From positions 1,758,661 to 1,822,660 of the forward strand of contig JAKVOA010000001.1 of NCBI GenBank assembly GCA_022483045.1: DNA of 64,000 nt, given 5' to 3'. The notes under the pieces were generated by a model. It made no database searches. It was not told the DNA's origin and worked only from the letters and a program-made list of their open reading frames with translations. Every line of letters begins with the position of its first letter. Positions within the stretch are counted from its first letter, which is position 1. The stretch comes from Oscillospiraceae bacterium. Its GTDB lineage: Bacteria; Bacillota; Clostridia; Oscillospirales; Acutalibacteraceae. The position numbers were made by a program, and so were the translations under genes. This document shows, piece by piece, positions 1 through 8,843 of this stretch.

Positions 1-3000
1 GTGACTAAAATGTTGGCTGACGGATATAGCCGTAAAAACTCAGATGCCCATTGCTCCGTCAAGTGGTTCGGCACGGCAAACAGGGCTTTGTGGCTGAGTC
101 CGAGACGCTTGGATTCCATGCACGCCGCGACCATCTCAAAGGTTTTGCCCGCGCCCACTTCGTGCGCGAGAAGCGTGTTTCCGCCGTAGAGAATATGCGC
201 CACGGCGTTTTTCTGATGTTCGCGCAGCGTGATTTCCGGGTTCATGCCGGAAAAGCGGATGTGGCTGCCGTCATATTCGCGCGGCCGGGTGCTGTTGAAA
301 ATTTCATTGTAGCGTTTCACAAGATCCTGCCGCCTCTGCGGGTCCTTCCACACCCAGTCCTGAAAAGCTTCCCGGATTGCCTGCTGTTTCTGCTGTGCGA
401 ACGTTGTTTCCCTGCTTTTCAACACCCGGCGCTCCTTGCCGTCCGGGTCTGTTACGGTGTCGTAGATACGGATGTCGCGCAGATTCAGCGAATCCTCAAG
501 AATCCGGTAGGCGTTAGCGCGGTCAGTTCCGTAGGTGGTATAGGCGGCAACATCATTTCGCCCCACCTGTGTCTTGCCGGTAATCTGCCATTCTGCCGTA
601 AAAGCAGAGTATTTTACATCAATGTTGCCGCGCAGATAACGGGGCGTGTCCAGTAGCTCATACATAAACTGGCGGTAATAATCCGGGTCAATCCATGTAG
701 CACCCAGACGCACCTCAATTTCCGATGCATCCAAATCTTTAGGCTGCGCCTTTTCCAATGCCGCTACATTCACCTGATAAGCCGGGTCATGGTCAGCAGC
801 GCGTCTTGCTTCCCGCAGCTTCTTTCGGACATTGCCGGAAAGGTATTCATCTGCGGTCTGCCAGCCGGATAAGGGGTCACTGCCAAAGGCAGGGTCTTTG
901 AAGATAACGCCGGACAACTCGGAAATAATTTCATCCTCACTTTTACCGCACAGCTCTGACATATACGGCAAATCCACCCGCGCCTTTTCTCCGATGGAAA
1001 CCGCAAGGGCTTCGCTCGGCGTATCCACGGTGGAAACAGCGGTGTGCTGCTTGATGGTGCGTTTCGTGAACATATCCGCCTTGCGTTCCAGCTTGCCGTC
1101 ATCATCCACGATTTCCAGAGAACAGAGCAGATAATAGGAAGAATCTGCTGAAAATGCCAGACGGTTGGCGCGGTCATTGATTAGACCATTCTTTGCGGAA
1201 AAGCTGTCATAAAGCCGGTTTAGCTCGCCCTGTTTTTCGGTGATAACACTGTCCGGGGTATAGGCATCCATCTGAAGGTCAATCAGCTCATGCACACAAT
1301 CCCGGAGTGCCACCATGCCCCGACGCGCTCCTCGGCAGTCGCGTTTAGCTTCGGGCGTACCATGATGCTGTTTTCCCGGTAATACACCTTGCCATCCACT
1401 ACGGTATAGGAATAGTTTTTCACATTGGTGTCGGCAGGAATAGAGCTATCCGCTGCTTCGTTCTCGTCCAGATCCGGGAGTTCTGCCTGCGTGTACTGAC
1501 CGCGAATGTATTTCACGGCATCATGGAGCTGGTCGGGAAGCTGCAAGGCTTCGATAGACAGTACAGTAAAATCCTGCCTGCCATATTGGGTGCTTTCCTC
1601 GGATACCGTTCCCAAAATCATCTCGGGGTGGTCGGCAAAATAGCTGTTGATGGCATAACCGTTGTCACTCTCTCCCAAATGCACCCAATCCGGCTGAATG
1701 TCGATTACCCGGTCACGCTTCTGGAAAAAGAGAATATCGGACACCACTTCCGTACCGGCATTTGCCTTAAACGCATTGTTAGGCAGACGGATAGCACCCA
1801 GCAGCTCAGCGCGTTGCGCCAGATATTTGCGTACCGCATTATCTTTGGAATCCATTGTGTAGCGGGAAGTGACAAACGCCACCACGCCGCCCGGACGTAC
1901 CTGATCTAACGCCTTGGCAAAAAAATAGTTGTGAATGTTAAAGCCCAGCCGGTTATAGGCAGGGTCATTGACCTTATACTGACCGAATGGCACATTGCCT
2001 ACGGCAAGGTCGAAAAAATCACGGCGGTCAGTTGTTTCAAAACCGGCAACCGTGATATTGGCTTTGGGGTAAAGCTGTTGTGCAATGCGCCCGGTGATGC
2101 TGTCCAGCTCCACACCGTACAAGCGAGAATTGCTCATGCTTTCCGGCAGCATACCGAAAAAGTTGCCGACACCACAGGACGGCTCCAAAATATTGCCGGT
2201 AGTAAAGCCCATGATGCCGACTGCTTCATAAATAGCGCGAATAACCGCAGGGCTGGTGTAATGGGCATTTAGGGTACTGGCTCTTGCCGCTTCATACTCC
2301 GATGGGGAAAGTGCTGCCAGTAGTTCCTTGTATTCCTCTGCCCATGCCGGTTTTCCGGCATCAAAGGCATCTGACAGACCGCCCCAACCTACATAGCGGG
2401 ATAACCCTGCCTGCTCCTCCATCGTGGCTGTGCGGGGTTTGAACATATCTGCCGCCAGCTTAACATTATCGCTTTCAATCTTTTTCAGCGTGGCAATGGC
2501 ATCCATATTGGCGCGGAATTTTGCTTTTGCACCGCCCTCTCCCAAATGGTCATCGGTGATGCGAAAGTTTTCCGAAGCTGGCAGCTCCGCTTCCTGTTCA
2601 ATGCGCTCTGCATCTTCCATGACCTGACGGACAAAGGGACTTTCCTCACCGCTTTCCAGCTGCTCCCTGACATAATCGGTGTCGATGTTGTCAAAGTTAT
2701 TCTGTTCTTCCTCGGTGAAAAATCTGTCCTCTTTGACCAGCTTTGCAAGATGGCGCTGCACCTTTGCCCACGGCAGCGTGGCGGTCTGGTCTGTGCCAGA
2801 TAACGAAACCGAAAATACCGGCAACTCTCCGCCAAATTCAGCTTTCAGCCATGCCGCTGTATCCTTATCACGGGCATGGTCAAGCATATACCGTTCTGTA
2901 CGCTGTTTGCTCTTTATATCGCCGTTCCACACCTGCAGGGCAGCATCAATATCTGCCTGTGTAACTTCCCGCACTGGCTGGGGCGTTTCTTCCTGCGGTT

Positions 3001-4215
3001 TGGCAAAAGAAAAAGCGAAGGGCGTTTGTTGTACGCTCTCCGCTTCATCAATGCGATAGATTTGTTCTGTTTCGGTGGGAAAAAAACTTAGCTGTGAATA
3101 AGCTCCTTCAGGACGATTTCCTCCGCCTGTGCCTTGCAGTTGTTCATCAGCCCGACCCACATCATCTGGTCGGTGGCTTTCAGGCTCTCGGTCACGCCTG
3201 CCGCCTGCATCAGTCCCGGCATCATCAGCTCGATGCGGCTGTTCGCCGTCTGCTCGATCTCCGCGAGGTGCGGATACAGAGTTTCCGAGAGAAGCATCTG
3301 GCTGTAAATCACCGGGCGATGCTGTTTCAGGTACGATTTTCTCATTCTCCCGTACTTGCCCAACGGCTGGTTGGCGGTCTGGCTCAGTTCGAGGTCGGGT
3401 ATCTGATAATCCCCGTTCGTTTTGTAAGTTAAGCTGTTGTTCATCTCTGTTTCTCCTTTCCTCGATGGCTTCGCGTTCCACATTTTGAATGGTAATTCCA
3501 ATCTGGCGTAGCACTTCCTGACAGGACTTGCTGACTGCTGTGCCGAGTGCCGCCACCGTTGCCGGGGTATTGAAATCGAATATCGCCATGAAATCCTCAT
3601 GGTCGAAATAGCGTTCCGGCTCCAGCCCGCAGTGTGACATCAGGGCGTAGGTGATACTGATGGTTGTAGCGGATTTGAACTGCACCGCTACATTGAGGTT
3701 ATCGTACTCCTCCAAAAAGGAACCGTCAACGATGCGAAGAATGTCCGCGCCGTTGTCCGTCCAAAATTCATCTGCCAGCTTTCCGGCAACATCGGCAAGC
3801 TGCTGGGGCAGGCTGTCACCGCTAATATCATAGCGGCGCTCAAGCATTGCCTGTACCGGGGCAGTATGCTCCTGATCCATGCTCCACAGATAAGGATGGC
3901 GGGAATGTGGGCGTGTGCCGGTATCTGCAATATCAAAGACATAGCGCAGGCGCGGGGTATCGCCGCTGTCGTCCACCAGCGCAATGCCCTTGGAGCCGCG
4001 CCGGATATAGCGCCCCATTTTATCATTCCATAAATCATATTCCGCACAGGATGTTGCTTCCGGGCGCTGGGCGTAGATCATCAGCTGCTCGTGGTAGGAT
4101 ATTTATACAGACGGGCGGCGGTAGTCAAAAAAGCCGCCCATTCCTGCCAGCTGCCGGTGAGCCGTGTGGCAACGCTGTCTGCCATCTGTGCGTATTGTTC
4201 TGCTTTTGTTGCCAT
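1..4215 (-). pseudogene. Giant DNA methylase-SNF2 helicase gene, frameshifted, 3' end outside window
   Basis: This is the ICE1 counterpart of the intact 2462-residue protein at 53657-61045. The start is the ATG at 4215, preceded by GGAGG. The frame is lost near 4103, where one T appears missing just before the conserved YHEQLMIYAQR segment. The main frame then runs 4081-1283 and contains the AdoMet motif EPSCGVGNFF and the NVPFG motif. A second single-base deletion near 1322 shifts the frame again, after which matching sequence continues to the window edge, including the helicase Walker A (GAGKT). Compared with ICE2, the linker before FRITDDHLGEGG is about 250 residues shorter. Two lesions predict no full protein unless they are sequencing errors. 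A separate tnpV gene lies inside it. Confidence 0.85.
3088..3444 (-). CDS. tnpV: TnpV family protein, nested in the helicase gene (+1 frame)
   Basis: A 118-residue protein lies wholly inside the helicase gene in the +1 frame. Its ATG at 3444 has its own strong ribosome site (AGGAAAGGAG, about 8 nt upstream). It aligns along its length with the free-standing IME TnpV at 25620-25997: shared elements include GDYxIP, a GK(Y/W)G motif followed by (K/R)SYL, GVxExLKAxDQM and a closing AEEIVxxExI. It also matches the nested copy in ICE2. Its stop codon sits within the helicase codons for LSFFP. The family has no established biochemical role; its occurrence in transposons suggests an accessory role in element mobility. 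The frame is intact although the host helicase gene is broken on both sides. Confidence 0.85.
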   Translation of the reverse strand: MNNSLTYKTNGDYQIPDLELSQTANQPLGKYGRMRKSYLKQHRPVIYSQMLLSETLYPHLAEIEQTANSRIELMMPGLMQAAGVTESLKATDQMMWVGLMNNCKAQAEEIVLKELIHS

Positions 4216-4252
4216 AGTCTTGTATCCTCCTCTCAAAATTTTGACAAATAAA

Positions 4253-4283
4253 AAGGACAGCCGCTTTTTGAACGGTTGTCCTC
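4253..4283 (-). terminator. Rho-independent terminator after the alkyltransferase-like gene
   Basis: Stem AGGACAnCCG / CGGnTGTCCT (4254-4263 with 4273-4282). On the minus strand it is followed by TTTTTATTTG. It separates the cargo gene at 4347 from the helicase gene starting at 4215. Confidence 0.75.
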
Positions 4284-4346
4284 ATGTAATTTGGGGTTAT
4301 CTACTTTGTAGGGTTTTAGTTTTGCAATTCAACAAATCGGAATTGT

Positions 4347-4826
4347 CTATTTCAAATCAAAGAGAGAGTTTTCATAGTCCTTTACATAGTATCGTATATT
4401 TTTACGACCTTTTTGAAAAATGGTGTGTCCCTCAGCTTCTAATTTCTCTTTCTGTGCTTCAATACCATTTGGATATTTGGCATTTAGTTCTCCGTTTGCT
4501 TTCAATGTTCTCCAATAAGGTGTTTCATCTTCGGAACGCTGATAACTCGCCCATGCAGCGATGGAAACAAAAATTCCTGCTGTAATCGGTTCTGTAAAAT
4601 CTGCACCACTCGATTTTGCAAAGTATTCTCGTATTTCCCCGACGGTAATCACTTTACCGTATGGAACTTTTTTCATTACTTTGTCATAGTCGATTGGTGG
4701 TGCAAAATACATTTTGCTTCCAGCATATTTTTCAATGCTTTTCTGGTCTGTTATGATTTGAAATTTTGGCATATCTTTATTATCGTGTAGCATAGCATTG
4801 AAATCTTTTTTATCTTCGTTTGCCAT
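4347..4826 (-). CDS. MGMT-family alkyltransferase-like protein
   Basis: About 159 residues; the ATG at 4826 follows AGGTGG, and a GTG at 4835 is an alternative start. The C-terminal half resembles the DNA-binding domain of O6-alkylguanine-DNA alkyltransferases, with PYGKVITVGEI near residue 55 and a PYWRTLKANGELN segment where the active-site PCHRV would be. No cysteine occupies that position, which is the hallmark of alkyltransferase-like (ATL) proteins that bind alkylated guanine and hand it to excision repair. The gene is AT-richer than its ICE neighbours, has its own terminator, and sits between TTRAP and the helicase, the slot that carries different cargo in ICE2. It is therefore inferred to be accessory cargo. 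DNA-repair activity is inferred from family only. Confidence 0.75.
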   Translation of the reverse strand: MANEDKKDFNAMLHDNKDMPKFQIITDQKSIEKYAGSKMYFAPPIDYDKVMKKVPYGKVITVGEIREYFAKSSGADFTEPITAGIFVSIAAWASYQRSEDETPYWRTLKANGELNAKYPNGIEAQKEKLEAEGHTIFQKGRKNIRYYVKDYENSLFDLK

Positions 4827-4955
4827 TTCTACCACCTTCTACCTTAAGGATAGCCTGTTTGTCATTACTATGCAATGAGGCTGTTTGAAAATTTTGATAA
4901 ATTCAAATTTGTCTTTGAAGATATTATAGCTTACTGCGCCGCAGATGTCACCCAT

Positions 4956-5174
4956 TTACTCGTCAAATTCAGGGATAAGCTCCATCTGGGCAAATGCCGT
5001 ATCGTCCATGCGTTCCAGTTTTTTCAGTGCAGAGTTTGTCAGCTCCATCATCTCGGTTTCGTCTTTATCCAGATACCCGCGCATTTCCGTCAGGGCTTCC
5101 ATCAGTCCCTCACGGGTGCTGCTGGCATTGTAAATCGCCATCAGGTTCATTTCTTCAAAGGTAAATTCATTCAT
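4956..5174 (-). CDS. Transposon-transfer assisting (TTRAP) family protein
   Basis: A 72-residue acidic protein. The ATG at 5174 is chosen over the upstream TTG at 5180. It closely resembles the ICE2 protein at 49198-49416: FTFEEMNLMAIYN near the start, REGLMEALTEMRGYL in the middle, and an acidic tail ending PEFDE. The family is found beside the ArdC/YodL-like gene in Clostridia ICEs and is named for a presumed role in element transfer; no mechanism is known. The start lies only a few bases after the stop of the upstream gene, so it belongs to the same transcript. It is intact despite the damage to both neighbours. Confidence 0.8.
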   Translation of the reverse strand: MNEFTFEEMNLMAIYNASSTREGLMEALTEMRGYLDKDETEMMELTNSALKKLERMDDTAFAQMELIPEFDE

Positions 5175-5176
5175 AA

Positions 5177-7945
5177 TCAAAGCTCTCTTTCCGCGCTCCG
5201 CTTGGGCGCTGTCTTTTTGGTTTCCTGTGCTGACTGGCTATGCAGCTGCTCCACCACAGATTTTTTCTTTTCCTGCCGTTCCCGATGCACGGCATCTGCC
5301 AAGTCCATAAGTGAAATCGGCTGCCCTGTGCGGGCTTGCTGTTCCAGCTCTGCCACGGTGGGCTGCTTCGTGCCGTTGTTGATAATGCCGTCAATCATTC
5401 CGTAATCATCTTCGGTAGAAATCTCCGCCGCTTTCAGATAATTTTCCGGCTTGATGAAATCCGGCACTGGTGTAAATCCGAAGCTATCAACATAGTGACA
5501 GGATAGCGTACCGTCCTGCCTGATCGCAACGATGTCGCTGACCGAAAGGGAATGTCCGCGATAATCTGCAGGGTGGTCGAGATTGAATTTCTCATACAGC
5601 TTATCCAGCTGGGTGTCGGTATCGCCACCAACACTAAGAGGTGCCGTGTAAATCAGATCGTAATGCTCACGCTCCACTGCAAGTCCGTGTTCCTGCAAAC
5701 GCTCCATTCCCTCAAAACGGTAATCTCTTGTTTCATCGGTATGTTGGAGCTGGTAAATTGCAAAGCAATCTCCCTCATGGTTGAGAAACGCCTGCTCTCG
5801 TTCCTGCTTGTGCGTTTGCCGGTCATCCAGCTTACCCGAAAAGCAGAGCTTTCCTGCCATTCCTCGCGGCTCATGGCAAATATCATATCGGCGGACTGTG
5901 ATACCAAATCTTCCTCGTCAAAAATCATCTGTGCGCCCTCATGGGTTATGGCATACACAGTAAAGTCCTGTGTAAGAAATTCCTGCGCCATCTCTCTGAA
6001 AAGAGGGAGCATATCACCATCCAGATAGCCGATCTGTTCAAGGTCGGCCTGTGTCAGTTCTTCATCCGGCATGGGATATTCGTCCAACGCCAGCTCCGGC
6101 GTGTCCGGGCGCATTTCACTTTCATAGACCGCCTGCGCGTCCTGCAACTGTTCCAGTAAATCCAGAGAAACCGGCTCCACAGTTTCACCAGGCATTCCGT
6201 GTATCAGGAAAATCTCTTTGCAGGCATCCAGCAGGGAAATATCGGGGTTAGCAAGTACACCACCATCTACTTCGTGGCTGCTTTCTTTCTCATAAATGGT
6301 GTAATCGTAACCCTCGCCACAGGTCTGAATGTGCAGATAATTGGCATCATCCACAAGGAACAACGCTTCTTCATCCTGTATGGGCTGTAACACACGCGCA
6401 TCCGGCATAGCGGCAATCAAATCCGCAACAGCTTTCTGCACCAGCGGGCTGTCCCGGAAATAGGCAATACTGTTGATGGTATCCACATCAATGGTGTTGC
6501 CATTCAAAATCGGAAAGTCCCCCTCATAATCGCTACCGTCATTCAGGGTAAAACCTATTCCCTTGATACCGTTCATGCGCTCTGCCGGAATTGCTTCATA
6601 GTGCCGGATGGCTTCCTCCAGTGTAAGGCTTTCGTGATATTCGCCCATAGAGGGAAATTCCATGCACTCAGCGGCATAATAGGTCAGCGGTTCGGGCGTT
6701 GTCAGAGGAACTTCCGGGTTGTTCTTGGAAGATAGCAATGCTACTTCGCTCAGCTGTGTTTCGGTCAGCGGCTGCGGATAGTCAATGTACCCGTAGGCTT
6801 GCACCGCACCGTCCTCATAATCGGTAAGCTGCGCCGCTTCATGGGTTTGTCCACCCTCCATAAAAGGATATGACCCATGTGTCAGAGCTTCCGGGGTAAT
6901 GTAATAACGATAGGTTTCCTCTGCCTGTTCCGGCTCGATTGCCTTTTCTGCCACCTCCGGCGTAGGCTGTTCCGGCTGGGCTTGCTCCTGCTCGGCACTC
7001 AAATCTATGCCGCGCTCCTTGCAGACCTCCGCAAAATGGCGGTCAATATCCATAATCAGACCGCTGGCTGTTTTATTGATGGTTTCCAGACTGGCTTTCA
7101 GCTCTGCCAGCTCCTTGCTCTCGCTCCATGAAGCAATATAGCCAAAGCTGTTCTCGCCGGTCTGAATGCCGTAATATTGGCAGACCACATAGGAAACGCT
7201 TTCGGCTTCCATCCTGCGTGTGACGGTCTTTTTCTTTGACCGGCTCCTTGGTTTCCGTACCGGCGGCAGCTGCAAGGCGTTCCTTTTCGGTGTTGTGAAG
7301 AATAGAGTGTGCGATTTCATGCACAGCGGCAGATACCGTCTGCACCTCGCTCATGCCCTCACGGATGGCAATGCGCTGGTCGGTCAGGCTGAAATAGCCG
7401 TCCGTATCGCCAGCAAGCGGCACAACCGCCATCGGCACAGGAGAAGTCCGGCGCAGGGCTTCCATAAAGGCTTCATACTGCTGGACATTTCCCGAAAGGT
7501 CACTTGCCAGCTGGGGTAACGGCTTTCCGTCTGTCTGGCTCACATCAAATACCTTGACCGGGCGAAACATGGGAATTTCCACCTCTTTTTCCTCGGTGAC
7601 GATTTTGCCCTCTTTATCAAGCACTGGGGCTTTGGTGTCCGGGTCAAGTTTCTGTTCCTCTATTTTCTTCTTAAAGGGCGTGGGGGCAATGATGGTAATG
7701 CCATGCTCACCCTTTTTCACATGGCGTTCAAACTGGTTAATCCACTTGTTGAAGCCTGCCACCAGCGTGGCATCCGGCTTTTGCAGATAGATCAGCATGG
7801 TGTTGTTGAGAGAATAGCGGTGAAACCGTGACATGGTAGAAAGATACTGCCGATATTTATCACTCTCGAACAGTTCCTTAATGCCGGTTTCAATGTTCTC
7901 GGTTATCTCCCTTAAACGGTCTTTATTGCTTATTTTCTCAGGCAT
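5177..7945 (-). pseudogene. ArdC-like/YodL-domain protein gene, two frameshifts
   Basis: Counterpart of the intact 817-residue ICE2 protein at 46743-49196. The start is the ATG at 7945 behind AGGAGG. The N-terminal part (7945 to about 7210) carries the ArdC-type ssDNA-binding domain (SRFHRYSLNNTMLIY) and the metallopeptidase-like HEIAH motif. A two-base deletion near 7209 moves the frame; the middle part runs to about 5836, where a G is missing from a G run. The last part, with SLSVSDIVAIRQDG and CHYVDSFGF, ends at 5177. Related proteins are described as antirestriction or ssDNA-protection factors acting on the incoming strand. Each part matches ICE2 well, so the lesions are either recent or sequencing errors. 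Confidence 0.8.
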
Positions 7946-8218
7946 GGGTGTGTTCCTCCTTTGTTCCATTCTTTTAATTTCTTTTTCGCATTCTGCAATC
8001 AAGGCTTTCTTTTCCTCAGCGCTGTCAAAAATCAACGCATCCAGCAGATACTCCACATAATCGGTTTTCTGCACCGCTTCCACAAACAGGTTATGCCATG
8101 CTTCGTCCTGTGTGGTGGGCGCATATTCTGTTTTCCATCGTTTCAGCTGATGGGAGTAATCAGCAAGCACAAAAAAGCATTTCTGTTCCTTTTCCCGAAG
8201 CAGCTGCGCTTTTGTCTT
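7946..8218 (-). pseudogene. C-terminal remnant of the CHC2 primase-like gene
   Basis: In frame with 8219-8521 but behind a TAA. The translation (KAQLLREKEQKCFFVLADYS, then an FVEAVQKTDYVEYLLDALI segment) matches the C-terminal part of the IME CHC2 protein at 20299-20955, which has FVEACQKITYVEYLLDILL. The frame then runs without a stop into the ArdC-like start at 7945, suggesting the original stop was also lost by an indel. Confidence 0.6.
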
Positions 8219-8521
8219 TTAACGGACAGGGCGTTTTCTCACAGGTGCATGGCTGTCATAGCCCAGCCCGAAATCCTGTGCCAGCTTTTCGGCGGCTTCC
8301 TTGGGCGATAGATTGTAGAGCTTAGATGTGAAGTCGATGACATCGCCATCTTCCCCACAACCAAAACAATGAAAGCGTTTGTCCACCTTCATGCTGGGAT
8401 TGCGGTCATCGTGGAATGGGCAGACTGCCATTCCGCTTCGTTTGACCTCTATCCCATACATTTGGGCGGCTTCTCTGGTTGTGACAGCCCCTTTTACTGT
8501 TTCAAATACATTCATATCCAC
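8219..8521 (-). CDS. CHC2-type zinc-finger primase-like protein, truncated by in-frame stop
   Basis: 100 residues. The CHC2 zinc finger of DnaG-type primases is seen as VCPFHDDRNPSMKVDKRFHC then FGC near residues 33-55. This fold binds single-stranded template DNA at the start of primer synthesis. The homologue in the IME (20299-20955) is about 218 residues long with a conserved second half. Here that half is still present in the same frame at 8218-7946 but follows a TAA, so this copy looks truncated. It lies between the small gene at 8556 and the ArdC-like gene, presumably on the same transcript. Whether the zinc finger alone is functional is unknown. ICE2 has no CHC2 gene at this position. 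Confidence 0.75.
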   Translation of the reverse strand: MDMNVFETVKGAVTTREAAQMYGIEVKRSGMAVCPFHDDRNPSMKVDKRFHCFGCGEDGDVIDFTSKLYNLSPKEAAEKLAQDFGLGYDSHAPVRKRPVR

Positions 8522-8555
8522 CTCCCGCGCCGGGGCTGCCTACGCTGTTATCCCA

Positions 8556-8843
8556 TCAGGCATCTGCGGCTTCTTTGTTGTTGACAGGTGGGCGATACCC
8601 ATTGGCTTTTGCCCGGTCACTGGCAGCTTTTCGGCGTTCCTCGCTGTAAGGCTCCCGGATCAGCACACAGCCTTTCGGTACAAGGTACTGCCGTTCGCCG
8701 GTGCGGGTAATCTGCTTCGGGTATTTTTCTGCCAGCCCCTCCAGCTTGTGAAGCAGCTTCTGGTCATAGGTGAACACTTCGGCGGTGGACTCGGCTTCGT
8801 TATAAAGGACAATGGTTTCCTGCTCCACCTTGGTCAGCTTCAT
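8556..8843 (-). CDS. Small conserved ICE protein downstream of topB
   Basis: 95 residues, basic. The ATG at 8843 overlaps the 3' end of topB. It is homologous to ICE2 46356-46658: both start MKLTK, then E(Q/R)ETI, and share a YLVPKxCVxxREPYSxxRR segment. Position and homology are conserved between the two elements, so it is probably translationally coupled to topB. I do not recognise a functional domain. In ICE2 the overlap is a clean ATGA; here topB overruns because of an apparent base loss. Confidence 0.75.
   Translation of the reverse strand: MKLTKVEQETIVLYNEAESTAEVFTYDQKLLHKLEGLAEKYPKQITRTGERQYLVPKGCVLIREPYSEERRKAASDRAKANGYRPPVNNKEAADA

Noticed and set aside
51..656. 201-codon plus-strand frame at the left edge
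   Set aside because: Antisense to the conserved helicase segment of ICE1 (Walker A and the flanking FAVPNHLTEQWASEF region on the minus strand); no protein-like features.
1283..4103. Programmed frameshifting as the explanation for the broken ICE1 helicase
   Set aside because: The sites lack a slippery heptamer with downstream structure, and ICE2 encodes the same protein in one frame; plain deletions fit better.
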